Below, one piece after another: positions 19,219-29,406 of a stretch of 48,157 nucleotides of DNA. Made by a program: the position numbers and the translations under genes. Each line of letters opens with the position of its first letter. Position 1 is the stretch's first letter. The notes beneath the pieces were generated by a model. That model saw only the letters and a program-made list of their open reading frames with translations. It was not told the origin of the DNA and searched no databases. Location: NCBI GenBank assembly GCA_001839685.1, contig MLAK01000646.1, positions 27,286 to 75,442 of the forward strand. The letters run 5' to 3'. Source of the DNA: Tritrichomonas foetus (Eukaryota; Parabasalia; Tritrichomonadida; Tritrichomonadidae).

Positions 19219-20785
19219 GTGATGTCTGATTCAAATCAAGAGTTTAAAGATAATATATCTATTCTTGGAAACTTGCAAAAACTTTTGATTTCATTAATTG
19301 ACAGTCCTGAGTCACAAAAGGAAGAGACTATTTTTAAACTTTTTTTTATTTTAAAGAAATCGAAATTCACACCAAATTTGGAATATATGAATGCTTTCTT
19401 CGTATTCTATCACATACTTCATTGATTCGGCCATCGAATCGAAATCTTTCCTCTCTTATTAGAGAAGTTCTCAATGAGTTAATTTTACACAATTCTTTGA
19501 TAGAAACCTTTCATCAATCAACACTGTACTTTATTTTTAAAACAAACAATTCTATTGTATTGTATTTAATAGAAAACAAGATCATTGACCTGCCTTTCAT
19601 CGTCCAGCAATATTCTAAATTTAAAAAAACATTTTTAAATTTACAGGAAAAAATCACTTTTTGCTTTTTCATTCCTGAGTTGAAGACGGTTTTAGATTCC
19701 CAAGATTTCAATACTATTGCCCATTCCTATGGAATATCACAAATTCTATCTGTTTTTAAACAACCCGTTTATGACTATTGTTCGGAGAATGAAGAAAAGA
19801 GACAAAATTATATATTTTGTCGAAAAAATGGACATTCCAATATTCATTTGGCGAAAATTATTCAAAATGATGACATTGATGCCTTTCTTTCCTACATAAA
19901 TGATGAAAATAATACATTTTTCTTGGATCCAGTTTTTGAATCTAATTTTGAATTATGTAAGTGTAGTATTCTAGAATATTCTATGGCTTTTGGTTCCATA
20001 AATATATTCAAATACTTATGGACAACCAAAAAAGAACAATTTTCCCAAAATTCTCTGAAATACAGTATTATTGGTGGAAACTATGAAATAATTCACATAT
20101 TAGCAGAAGAATCGCCATTTACTTTTGATAAAGACTGCTTAAAAACTGCGATCAAATATCATCAATATGAAATTATGCAATATTTGATTAATTCATTATC
20201 ATTAACTTTGTCTACTGAGGAAACTATTAATGTATTGGTGAAATTCTCCTCATATGATATATTAGATCAAATTTTTAGTTATTATGATAACTCACTTTTG
20301 TTTAATGTTAACTCAGTCTTTATTCACAGTGTTGAATCATTAGAGGTTATTCCAATATTTTTAAAGCCTAACACAACTATTGGTCTAGAATTATTGCCTT
20401 ATTTCTGTTATCAATTTCTTCTTCAACAGCCACGTTATGACTGCAATATAAAGGATTTTATTCGAATTAATACTCATTGTTGATTCCCTTTCTAATTGCA
20501 AATTAATTATGATTTTTTATTTTACACCTTTAAATAAAGCCTGCTTAAGTAATCATTTTGAAATAGTTGAATTATTTTTACGTCAACCTAACATTAACAT
20601 AAAATGTAAAAATGCAGTTTATTTGGAATTCTCAGTGTAAATTATCAGTTAATACGGTATTTTTCTATCATAATAATCATTCTCCTTTGGAAAATGCTGA
20701 AAGAATGGGTAATGATGATATTGTAGAATTACTATTAGAATCAGAATTTCATCATCAGAATAAAGTGGATTCTCTTCCAGAATGA
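19219..20785 (+). pseudogene. Decayed ankyrin-repeat gene (DUF3447-type)
   Basis: Three successive pieces of one protein in different frames. The N-terminal piece (19219-19425) runs from an ATG to a stop at HILH. The main piece (19422-20483, 353 codons, no ATG) carries the N-terminal region typical of large trichomonad ankyrin families (IVLYLIENKIIDL, then 'LAKIIQNDDIDAFLSYIND', then ILEYSMAFGSINIFKYL) and worn ankyrin repeats (IIGGNYEIIHILAEE, AIKYHQYEIMQYL). The C-terminal scraps (about 20510-20785) read TPLNKACLSNHFEIVELFLR and SPLENAERMGNDDIVELLLE, separated by stops. At least three frame breaks make it a pseudogene, probably recent given how well the repeats are kept. Confidence 0.8.
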
Positions 20786-20930
20786 TATTAAAAGGAAGAA
20801 ACTTTGGATTTGATAGTTTAAAAAAGAAATATGATTCAATGATTGCCCTTTTTAGTTTCCTTGTTTTATATTATGTTAAAATTTCTGAAATCAAAATGTT
20901 TTTGTAATTCTTTTTTATTCAATAGATGAA

Positions 20931-21403
20931 ATGAAAATTGTTCAGGTTTTTGGATCTGTTTCATTTACTCTGAAAAAGTTTTCTGATAATCGATACAAAA
21001 ATTATAGAACACATTACAGTAACTTTTTAAATGGAGTTTTGTGTAATATTTTCGTGATTTCTATCATTTCTTTCTTCTGTTTGTCATATACTGAATTTAT
21101 AGCTTTTTTTTTTAATTTTCATTCATAGGAGTCCAAATTTGGCTTTTTGTATGACATTGACTTCTTTATAGTTCTAATAAATCAGTCTGAAACTATTGTC
21201 TTTTTTCTTTATGATATATACCATATATATTCACGTGATTGGTTGAAGCAACAATTTGTGACAACTTTTTATTCGTCAGCGATCTTTAGAATTAAACGCT
21301 CGTTATCACATCAATTAATGGGATATCACTTTGTATGGCTCCAGTTCTGTTCAAGAGCACCTGCATGATGAAAAAGTTGATATTTGGAAACTTGGTGTTC
21401 TTC
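20931..21403 (+). pseudogene. Decayed protein kinase remnant
   Basis: Pieces of a kinase domain appear in order but in changing frames. A glycine-loop-like start reads KIVQVFGSVSFTLKKFSD (20931 on). A worn catalytic-loop-like segment is near 21230 (SRDWLKQQ). An activation-segment end reads GISLCMAPVLFKS (near 21319-21357; compare GTxxYMAPELF). A subdomain IX block reads DEKVDIWKLGVLLYKL-like across one more frame change (to about 21403). The central lobe is too eroded to read. It lies directly after the dead ankyrin gene, so two dead family members are side by side. Confidence 0.6.
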
Positions 21404-21549
21404 TATAAATTAACTTTAATAAACCATGATTGTGTCATTGAATCATTATTAATATTATTTAAAATTGAAATATAAAAAAATATGTAAAAATTCATCACAA
21501 TTGGTGTTTATTATAAAAAAACTTTCATACAAAACAATTCATAGGAAAA

Positions 21550-23829
21550 TTACGCATTATTAGGCATCATTTTTTGTAGAATACTCACTGGTATCACTTT
21601 GGGAACACTCAACCTTGGCTTTCTTTGAACATAAATGAATCGTTTCGCTTGAGAATCCACAAGATTTGTATTTTGATCATTCAAAGACTTATAAAGGCCA
21701 GTCGATTGTACATTATGGAAATGAATAGCAGCATTTGGCTTCATACAAGTACCGCTTCCATTACCATTCACAGAACTATGATTCATATTATTACAACTCA
21801 TACTGTTAGGATTCACATTATGTGAATAGTTGGGATTTAAATTGTTGGATTGAATTTCATTGTAGTTTAGGCAAGAATTAATTCCAGATTCTTGATTTAA
21901 TTCATGAAATAGTGGTCCATTTGAGTTTGTTTGGTTATTTTTTTGAGTGATTGTATTTTGAGCGATATTTACTAATTTGTAATTTAAATGGTTATGAAGA
22001 GAAGCTGCAGTTTGTGCTGCTACTGCACTATTTCTTCGTTGGAAGATATGCTTCTTTATATATGGTGATTCAAGAATCTCGCTTGGCGTTTTTCGAGATT
22101 TAGGATTCACATGAAGCATACTTCGTAACAGTGAAGCAAAATCACGATCAATATATGGTGGGAATTCAATCATTCCCATTTTAATGCATTGTTTCAATTC
22201 AGATAGATTAGCTTGTTGTGGCCAGGGAGGGTTCCCTGTTGCAACACAGAAAAGTGTAATGCCGAGAGACCAAATATCAGCTGATAATGCATCTGAGCAA
22301 TTTCCTGAAATAAGTTCAGGTGCCATATATGCACGAGTACCGAGAATGCATCTTTCATCAGATATATTAATTCTGGCTTTAGTTTTGGAAATATTTGTCT
22401 GTTTTTTTCGTAAATTATTGATAACTTCTTTCATTTCATTAAATTTTCCTGCTGAGTTCCTTTTTTCGTTTTCTGTTTGTTCAATTTGATTTTCACTGCT
22501 AGTTAGTTCTTTATTTGATCGTCTCGTTTCGCGAATATTCTGACAATAATGAGTTGAATCATTATTGTTTGAAAAATTATGATTTTTATTATTGAAAGTT
22601 GATAAGCTATTATTGTTGAAATGATTGGTTTGTTGATTGGAATTCTCGTATAAGTTGCTTGTTGAACTGTGAATTTTATTCATTAAATCTTTGCATAATT
22701 CGATTATATTGGATTCATTTCCTTCATCTTCATTTTTATCTATTTCTGTCGTCTTTTTCATTCTGTTTGTTTTTTCATTTGCTTTTCTGTGATTGTTATC
22801 TATTTTATCTTTGTTATGATTATTATTCATAGAATTAGATTGATTATTGATATTTGAATTGTTTGTGTCGGAATTACGATTTTCACCATTTTTCACAAAT
22901 GTGGCAAGACCGAAATCTGCAAGTTTAGGCCTTCCATATCGATCGATAAATATGTTTGCTGGCTTGATGTCACGATGTGCAATTCCTTTTTCATGACAGT
23001 GTCGGAGAGCAGACACAATTTGATATGTAAATGCATGTAAACGATCTCCTTTCAGAATGTCTCCATTATGTAACATATCTTGAATTGAACCTCCAGGACA
23101 ATATTCAAGAATTAGAACCAAGCGGTCTCCACACACAAACCCTTCAAATGCTGACACAATATTTGGATGACTTAATTTTGAAAGGGCACTAACTTCTGCA
23201 AGAAAAGTTTCTTCTCTTGTCATTGCATCCGACTCATCATCACTCTCAAAATAATTTATTTCATTTGATTCTTTATGATTATCTTCGATACTTTGTTTAT
23301 CTAATTGCAAAATATTACAAGTACAGCTACTCGTGAAATTATTATTTTTCTGAGGTAGTGACAATCTACGTGGTTGATGTCTTCTACTTAAATTGTTATC
23401 ATTTTCTTGAAGATTTTGTGAAAAATTATTCACTTCATTTCCATATGATAAATTGAATGAAATATGATCGTTCTTAGTAATATTACTTTCTCCATTTTCT
23501 CTTGTTGTGTTTTTTGGAGGGCTATTTTGAGAGGCTTGCGGATCTTTATCGTTTATTTCCTTTTTGTTAAGTGAACTTCCGTGATTTGAGTCGACAATAA
23601 TTCGATTTTGCGATTTGTTCGAATCTGGAAAAACTTCGGCTAAATTTTCTGTACTTAAATTGTCTTTTGATTTCTTTCGCAAACGAATTGTTTTTGCCAC
23701 AAATTCAAGGCCGTATCTTTCAGATGTAACAAGGAAGGCTTCACCAAAACTGCCATGCCCAATAACGCGTGTGGCAATGTAACCTCGAGATTGAAGATAT
23801 TTGTTGATTTCTGCCACGGGGTCAATCAT
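21550..23829 (-). CDS. Protein kinase with two large Asn-rich insertions
   Basis: 759 residues, ATG at 23829. The kinase core is complete but split. Glycine loop VIGHGSFGEAFLV (22-34) and Lys46 (VAKTI) come first. A 150-residue Ser/Asn-rich insertion (about 52-203) separates beta-3 from helix C. Then come LEYCPGGSI, HRDIKPANIF (HRD 285-287) and DFG (305-307). A second insertion of about 180 residues (312-491), rich in Asn, Lys and Ser, lies inside the activation loop, followed by LGTRAYMAPE (APE 503-505) and ADIWSLGITLF. The C-terminal 150 residues are again Asn/Ser-rich. All catalytic residues are kept. The serine/threonine specificity and CAMK-like affinity are inferred from motif wording. 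Confidence 0.9.
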   Translation of the reverse strand: MIDPVAEINKYLQSRGYIATRVIGHGSFGEAFLVTSERYGLEFVAKTIRLRKKSKDNLSTENLAEVFPDSNKSQNRIIVDSNHGSSLNKKEINDKDPQASQNSPPKNTTRENGESNITKNDHISFNLSYGNEVNNFSQNLQENDNNLSRRHQPRRLSLPQKNNNFTSSCTCNILQLDKQSIEDNHKESNEINYFESDDESDAMTREETFLAEVSALSKLSHPNIVSAFEGFVCGDRLVLILEYCPGGSIQDMLHNGDILKGDRLHAFTYQIVSALRHCHEKGIAHRDIKPANIFIDRYGRPKLADFGLATFVKNGENRNSDTNNSNINNQSNSMNNNHNKDKIDNNHRKANEKTNRMKKTTEIDKNEDEGNESNIIELCKDLMNKIHSSTSNLYENSNQQTNHFNNNSLSTFNNKNHNFSNNNDSTHYCQNIRETRRSNKELTSSENQIEQTENEKRNSAGKFNEMKEVINNLRKKQTNISKTKARINISDERCILGTRAYMAPELISGNCSDALSADIWSLGITLFCVATGNPPWPQQANLSELKQCIKMGMIEFPPYIDRDFASLLRSMLHVNPKSRKTPSEILESPYIKKHIFQRRNSAVAAQTAASLHNHLNYKLVNIAQNTITQKNNQTNSNGPLFHELNQESGINSCLNYNEIQSNNLNPNYSHNVNPNSMSCNNMNHSSVNGNGSGTCMKPNAAIHFHNVQSTGLYKSLNDQNTNLVDSQAKRFIYVQRKPRLSVPKVIPVSILQKMMPNNA

Positions 23830-24330
23830 TTAATTGGCGAGGGGAAAAAAAGCACGAATATAAAAAATGTGTTTTGAATTCGTGGGATATTATTCACAAA
23901 ATTCAATTGAAATACTAGAATAATTCAATTATTCAATCATGGATTCACAGCATGTTAGAAAAGTAAATGAATTAATCTCAAATAACAATTTAATTGATGA
24001 ATGATCTTTTTCCTTTCAATAGGAAATTCAAATTTTGAATTAGGTAGTTTCAGATGTATTGAATTCTTATCAGATTATTTTTATTTCACAACAAACAAAT
24101 AAATTGAGTTTTTTTCATTCAAAAGTGAATTTGATGAGGAAAAACAATATCAGCAGTTTATTATATATAAGTGGAATATTATTATACTAAAATAATAAAA
24201 GAAAGATTGAGTCATTTCTAGATAACACGATAAAAAGGGAAGAAAAATTAATGAGGTTCGCCTCACTCCATTCAATTTATCCTCACAAGATCTAAATGAC
24301 AATCAAAATATTGAAAATAGTTTAAGTGAA

Positions 24331-24350
24331 AATCAAAAGATCTTTTGATT
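24331..24350. repeat. Perfect 20-bp palindrome
   Basis: AATCAAAAGATCTTTTGATT reads identically on both strands, a 10-bp arm without a loop. Confidence 0.7.
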
Positions 24351-24453
24351 CATATTCTGGATTTCGATATAGCATGATCATTCAAAAAGTTTTTGCAATC
24401 TCTTTAAAGATTGTGTACAGCTGTTTTGTGATATTAATTACAAAAAGTTAGTG

Positions 24454-24474
24454 TATCAAAAACGCTTTTTGATA
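24454..24474. repeat. Hairpin, 9-bp stem and 3-base loop
   Basis: TATCAAAAA, CGC loop, TTTTTGATA. The stem shares the ATCAAAA/TTTTGAT arms of the palindrome at 24331-24350. Confidence 0.65.
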
Positions 24475-24734
24475 TGGAAAAACTTTTTCTGTTACATGAT
24501 AACTGAAAATACTGAAAAGTTTTTTATTTAGAAGAATACCTTTTTTTGAATTTAGAAGTATTGGTTTACATAAAGCTCCACATACATTTTTCCTATATTT
24601 TCTCATGTTTTCTAATATCTTGCTTAGACTTAAGTAAGCGTTGCACATAATGCTCTATAATTTGTTTAATATTTTTATTATCAAAAAGTGAATCATATTT
24701 TTTTATTCCTTACAAAATTTGATTCTTACAAAAT

Positions 24735-24759
24735 TTCTCAAAATCATTGATTTTGAGAA
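24735..24759. repeat. 25-base palindrome, 12-bp arms
   Basis: The arms TTCTCAAAATCA and TGATTTTGAGAA flank a single T. It is the longest perfect palindrome I noticed in the window. Confidence 0.7.
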
Positions 24760-25787
24760 GTTTCTCAATATTCTTCAGAAACGCGGCCTCTAAGAAATAT
24801 TTTTTACAAAAATTCAAAAGCTGATATTTCTCAGGAAATATTTAAATGAATATTTCTCCGTTGATATCCATGCATATGGATTTATATAAATATAAATAAT
24901 AAGAATATATTATACTGTTTATATATTTATGTCATAATTCCATATTTATTGATCAATTATCAATATAAATTGACAGATCACTTTGCTCGAAAAATATTTC
25001 GATGAATAATCAAAGCAAATTGAGAAAAATCCTGCAAGACTTATTCATCTGGGTTTTCAACAGCTATTAATATGATTGGTTCCTATTTTTTAAGTTTATT
25101 CTCTGTGATTACTCAAATTGTTCTTGATTCAAATTTTGAATGTAACCATTTTCTTAACTTTTCAAAAATAAAACTTTCTGGTAAAACGATAAGAGGACTT
25201 GTCATTTCCATCTGTGTCTCGTTGTGCTTGTCTATCATGTTTTAGCTCAGAAGTCCATTTTTGAAAATATTTAGGAATCACTATGGTTGTCATTGGATAA
25301 AACAGCAATTTTTCAATGCCGATTCAAAAGGATTCAATTAAGTTAGAATTTCTAACTTAGAAATTTATTTGAAAACTTCCAATGATTTTAGCCATGAGCA
25401 TGAAACCATCAAAAAAAGGATAAAAATCAGTGAATGTAACAAATTTTTAATATAAAATTTTATTATATTCATGATAGAATTACAAAATGAGATATTAACC
25501 TCATTTTTTGAGCTTTTATGATTATTTCGATATATGAGAATATTTGAATCTTGAGCTGTGATACTTTTTATATAGTTGATTAAGCAAATGTTGGAAGTTG
25601 GATGGTTCCAAATTCCGGAAAAAAGAATCAGCACAATCAAACGATACATTTCTGGTATCCGGCCCGTCGATGATACCAACTCCCTGATATGAAATTTGAA
25701 TATTTGTACACCCAGGAGTTGATGTCCAAAAACGACATTTTCAATTTGAACTAATTCAGATTGTGGAAAAAAATATTTTTTTCGAAA

Positions 25788-26282
25788 CTAGTGCGAAGAC
25801 CTCCGAACTATGTCAAAACAGCCAGGGACATCTCCTTCAGAAAATGTCAATAACTGAATTGGATTGATGCCTGAAATCTCAGCATTTTGAGAAAACCGAA
25901 TTTCGCCATTTGGATGAATATTTTCGATTTTGTTCACAATACAAAAATTGCTGTTAAAATTGTTGTAGTGACTTTCAGCATTTTCTCTGTTTGAAAAATC
26001 GCTGTTTGATTCATCAGATTGAACAAACGATTTTGGTGTCTTGTTGGGCGATAGATTTGTCAGTTGGTCTGGTGGCATTTGATATTGTGGAACTTGATTA
26101 TATTGTTGTTCCTGGATTTGATAACTATTCTGATGCTGAAACAATTGATAATTTGGTGAAAATTGATGATTAAGTTGAGGAATGGCAGACACCATGGGAT
26201 ACATCGGCATGACGAATCTGGCAGTACGATGTGACGGTTTTCTTGTTTTCTTCATTGCGAGATCATTAAATTGGTACATCAT
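25788..26282 (-). CDS. Gln/Asn-rich protein, function unknown
   Basis: 164 residues, with ATG codons at 26282 and 26279 and a further in-frame ATG at residue 10 that begins a basic MKKTRKPSHRTAR segment. The middle is rich in Gln, Asn, Tyr and Pro (NYQLFQHQNSYQIQEQQYNQ, then PQYQMPPDQL), typical of disordered prion-like regions. The C-terminus is more ordered (GEIRFSQNAEISGINPIQLL, EGDVPGCFDIV). The mixed composition and ordered tail favour a real gene over translated noise. I recognise no family. Confidence 0.5.
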   Translation of the reverse strand: MMYQFNDLAMKKTRKPSHRTARFVMPMYPMVSAIPQLNHQFSPNYQLFQHQNSYQIQEQQYNQVPQYQMPPDQLTNLSPNKTPKSFVQSDESNSDFSNRENAESHYNNFNSNFCIVNKIENIHPNGEIRFSQNAEISGINPIQLLTFSEGDVPGCFDIVRRSSH

Positions 26283-26368
26283 TTGTGTTCACTTGAAATC
26301 AAAGTTTAACAAATTAATTTCAGAAGAGTTTTGAAAAACATTCAAATATATTCTGTGTGGTTTTCCAT

Positions 26369-26419
26369 AATTCATTATTTCTATGAATTCATTATTTCAA
26401 TGAATTTATTATTTCAATG
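26369..26419 (+). repeat. Three tandem copies of a 17-bp unit
   Basis: The unit AATTCATTATTTCAATG occurs at 26369-26385 (one change), 26386-26402 and 26403-26419 (one change). Confidence 0.7.
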
Positions 26420-26790
26420 AATTAATAGCTATGAAATGTTTTTCAAGAAAGTCTTTTTTTTTCATCAGAAAAGGCTTATACGAAATCCGAAACAAATGAT
26501 ACCTCTGATATATTAGAAATAAAAAAGACAATTAAGAAAGGTTAGAGATATAAAAAGAATGAGATGATAAAAAAATGAGGAAAATGATAAAATGTATAAG
26601 AATTGAATAGCTTTAAAATCAGACAATTTTATGAATAGAATGTTTTCATTGTCAAAATCATTGTTCTCAATAAATTTCCATATGACTCAAAAAGTAAATT
26701 AAGATTGAAATCTGAATGAATTATACGAAATTGAATACTTCATTTCCAAGAAATTAAATCCTCATTTTGTGGTTGAATCTTTCAAATTAT

Positions 26791-26814
26791 TTCACAATTT
26801 CACAATTTCACAAT
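26791..26814 (+). repeat. Three tandem copies of TTCACAAT
   Basis: Three exact 8-bp units in a row, probably from replication slippage. Confidence 0.7.
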
Positions 26815-27848
26815 TTAGATATAGTCCATTTTCATATGGACAAACGAACTTTCACTTGCTTATCCTGATGAATTGTCAATTGGACTTTCGACTGAAAATT
26901 TTTGAAATATCAAGAAAAAAAGTATTTCAAAAACAAAAATTCTCACAATTTCGTAAAGAAACATCACCACAAATCTAAACGCAAAGCAAAGTGGAAATTT
27001 CATGAATTGGGGGTTTTACCATATCAAAGTTAAATTTGATATGAAATAAGACTTTATAAAGCTTTAATCATTCTGAAAGAATCAGGATTCTATCAAATTT
27101 ACAAACATTGAAAATCTTTCACAAAAACTATACACAAATTTCAATGATGAAATTTTGATAACTTTCAAATCATCTCCTGATCATTGATCAATTTTTGAGT
27201 GTTTTGTAAATCATTCAAAAACTTGGGATCATTTACCTCGAGTAATACTTTGTCTTTTATGAATATTTTAGGAAATATAATTTTATAGTATTACATTTTT
27301 CTTATTAAAAAACTTTTTTTTGTTTTTATTAACGACATCGTTTTGTCAATTATTAAAACAGTAGAAGCGTTTATTTGGTGCACTTAAAGATATAAATTTC
27401 AAACGCATAAACTTTAGTAAGGCAACTATTCGAATTATCTATTGTCTTGATAACTTTCAAATCATCTTAGGTGTCTTTTCCAAACCTTTATTTACTACAT
27501 TATGTTAATAAATTATCATACATTTTGTTTATAAATTGAAAAAGACATTACCAATGATCGGCTCGTATGGCAACGAATGTGATGTTGTAAAAAACAAAAT
27601 TAAATGAATTCAATGATTTACATTTTGTGTTTTTTTTACAACCAAACATTTTTCTCCCCAAAATGCCAATTTCCCAAAATGGATTCACAAATCAATCAAC
27701 TTTATTGATTCAAGACTTCTTTATCAAAATTCACTGTGTATAGAATCTCAAAACTTTGTTCGGAAATAAACGAAAATACCGGCCAAAATGCAATTTGAAA
27801 TAAAATCATTGACTCAAGTTAATCGTTAATATTTCATAATAAATTTGG

Positions 27849-27856
27849 TTCGAATC
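27849..27856 (+). repeat. Left 8-bp target-site duplication of element A copy 2
   Basis: TTCGAATC, repeated exactly at 28953-28960 immediately outside the other terminal repeat. Confidence 0.75.
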
Positions 27857-28952
27857 AGATGTATACAAACCAAATAGTCTTAACGTACGAAATCACTAAA
27901 ATGATCCTTATCATCAGTATTACTTAATACCATCAGTCAAAAATCAAAACCCAAATAGCTAAAAGAATGACGAAAATTTCCCTTATCGCAAACTTCGCAA
28001 ATGGCCGAATTCAAAAATATTTCGAAAATGATTCTGAAGAAGCTATTGTTTCAGTTTTCGGGTGAACAGCTTTCAGTCAATTGTTAAATCTATTTTTTAT
28101 AGTTATGAGCCATATTTATTCATAGTTTTGAAATTTTGCAACAATTAAACCGAAAAAAGAGCGATTTTGGAGAAAGCCTAAAAAAAAATTGTGAGAAGCT
28201 TTTTTTCCAAGAATCACAAAGATTATAATACTGCTTCCCATAATTCTATTTACACTTCTTCTATCGATTTTTAATTAAAAATCGCGAAAATTTTGATAGT
28301 TTTAACTCAGTGATGTTGAATTAATTCAATTTCCATTTGACAAATAAGAATGTATTGAAATCTTTTCTGTCATAAAATTTTAGTATATGAAGAAAATAGA
28401 CTGGCAGTCCTCAACAGCACATTCTCAAGCAGGGATACAGATACAACGATTGAAAGACCAAATCAAGAAAAATGGAATCCAATATGTTTTTTTCCAGACT
28501 CGATGCCAAGTGAATTTTCTGATGACTCGCCATTTAGATGGCAAAACATTCGTAATCTTCTCATTGATGCCTAAATTTTTTTTCTTTATATCAAAATTAT
28601 TAATATTTTTTTTATACTTCATTTTTGTATTTTGGAAAACATTATAATTTTCGATGGAGGGCCATATGATAATAAAAAGCACGATTTATGATAAGAAATA
28701 ATCAAGATATTAATGCTATAAAATCACTTTTTATCTCAATAATTCTCAGAAATTTCTGTGGGGTTTATTTTTTTCTCACAATTTTTTTTTGGATTTGGTT
28801 TTCTCTGTATCTTGATTTTTAAATTATAATATTTATATATTATTAATAGGATTACAATTAAATATTTTTTAGATGACAATAATATCAACAATTATTCATT
28901 TAGATCTCTCAATAGTCTTCTACATCTAGAGCTAGTTAGTTTGTATACATCT
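27857..28952 (+). mobile_element. Element A, copy 2 (complete, 1096 bp)
   Basis: The ends are AGATGTATACAAAC (27857-27870) and its exact reverse complement (28939-28952), with 8-bp direct repeats outside. The subterminal block lies inverted at 27879-27891 near the left end only. Positions 27857-28866 match 1-1010 in reverse with six substitutions seen. It holds the 86-codon ORF (28387-28647) and a 32-codon one (from 27967) but no transposase. With element B it defines a family with a GTATAC-core repeat and 8-9 bp duplications. Confidence 0.88.
28387..28647 (+). CDS. Small ORF inside element A copy 2 (86 codons, function unknown)
   Basis: Same ORF as in copy 1 with one residue changed. It ends in a Phe/Leu/Ile-rich tract. 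Product and coding status are unknown. Confidence 0.2.
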   Translation: MKKIDWQSSTAHSQAGIQIQRLKDQIKKNGIQYVFFQTRCQVNFLMTRHLDGKTFVIFSLMPKFFFFISKLLIFFLYFIFVFWKTL

Positions 28953-28960
28953 TTCGAATC
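28953..28960 (+). repeat. Right 8-bp target-site duplication of element A copy 2
   Basis: TTCGAATC, matching 27849-27856. Rejoining the flanks across the element gives GGTTCGAATCC, which resembles a tRNA T-arm by chance (see rejected items). Confidence 0.75.
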
Positions 28961-29406
28961 CAAAAAATGTTTCATAATTGAATTGTTTCAAAATCACTAC
29001 ATTGAAAAGACAATTCGTGTATCAAAACTACATTGAAAAAAAATTGATAAAAATACTGAAAAAGCTTTTTTTTGATACGAAAATCCTTTTCTTTCATACT
29101 CATATCATCTCAACCTGATTAGAAAATTGCGTTTCAAAGATTTATTCTCTCCTACTCCACTAAAAGACGTTTTACCTGCCGATACATTATTGTTACATTT
29201 CAATGTGAAACATTCAAATATATTTGTGAGTAAATATTATTTCAATAACCCATCAGAAATAATTAATAGAACAATTCACCATTATTACGCAATTTCAAAA
29301 ATCTATCAAAAATAAAAATAAGAAAAAAAGCCAACTCCTCTCAAAAAACTCTATAGCCTTTCAATCTCAGGAATTATTTGAATGTCTATAATTTTCGACG
29401 AAAGAT
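28961..29406. other. Upstream region of the 29407 kinase
   Basis: AT-rich and about 450 bp long. It contains separated inverted arms GTATCAAAA (near 29019) and TTTTGATAC (near 29070), echoing the hairpin arms near 24454. A 62-codon open stretch at 29127-29315 starts from a non-ATG codon and is not supported. Confidence 0.35.

Larger units (their letters stand above)
23830..25787. other. Long gene-free stretch (about 2 kb) with palindromes
   Basis: No supported gene; short open stretches at 24448-24648 and 25365-25679 on the minus strand have no recognisable content. It holds three perfect palindromes or hairpins within 430 bp, listed separately. Part of it is the upstream region of the minus-strand kinase. 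Confidence 0.5.
26283..27848. other. Long gene-free stretch upstream of element A copy 2
   Basis: AT-rich, no supported gene. It contains two small tandem repeats (26369-26419 and 26791-26814). It also contains an imperfect inverted repeat GTTGTAAAAAACAAAAT (27584-27600) against 27622-27642, which could form a hairpin with a 21-base loop. Confidence 0.5.

Noticed and set aside
24448..24648. 66-codon minus-strand ORF near the palindromes.
   Set aside because: It runs through the hairpin and has no recognisable content.
25365..25679. 104-codon minus-strand ORF.
   Set aside because: Composition is that of translated AT-rich spacer and I see no recognisable motif; not strong enough to list as a gene.
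1..28952. Reading the inverted pair of element A as terminal repeats of one giant 28 kb transposon (Maverick type).
   Set aside because: Each copy has its own terminal repeats at its visible ends, copy 2 has its own target duplication, and the DNA between holds ordinary cellular genes without polymerase, integrase or capsid genes.
27848..28961. Possible tRNA gene interrupted by element A: rejoining the flanks gives GGTTCGAATCC, identical to a T-arm.
   Set aside because: The 60 bases upstream show no D-arm, anticodon arm or acceptor strand that could pair with the downstream flank. The resemblance is limited to the T-arm and is taken as chance.
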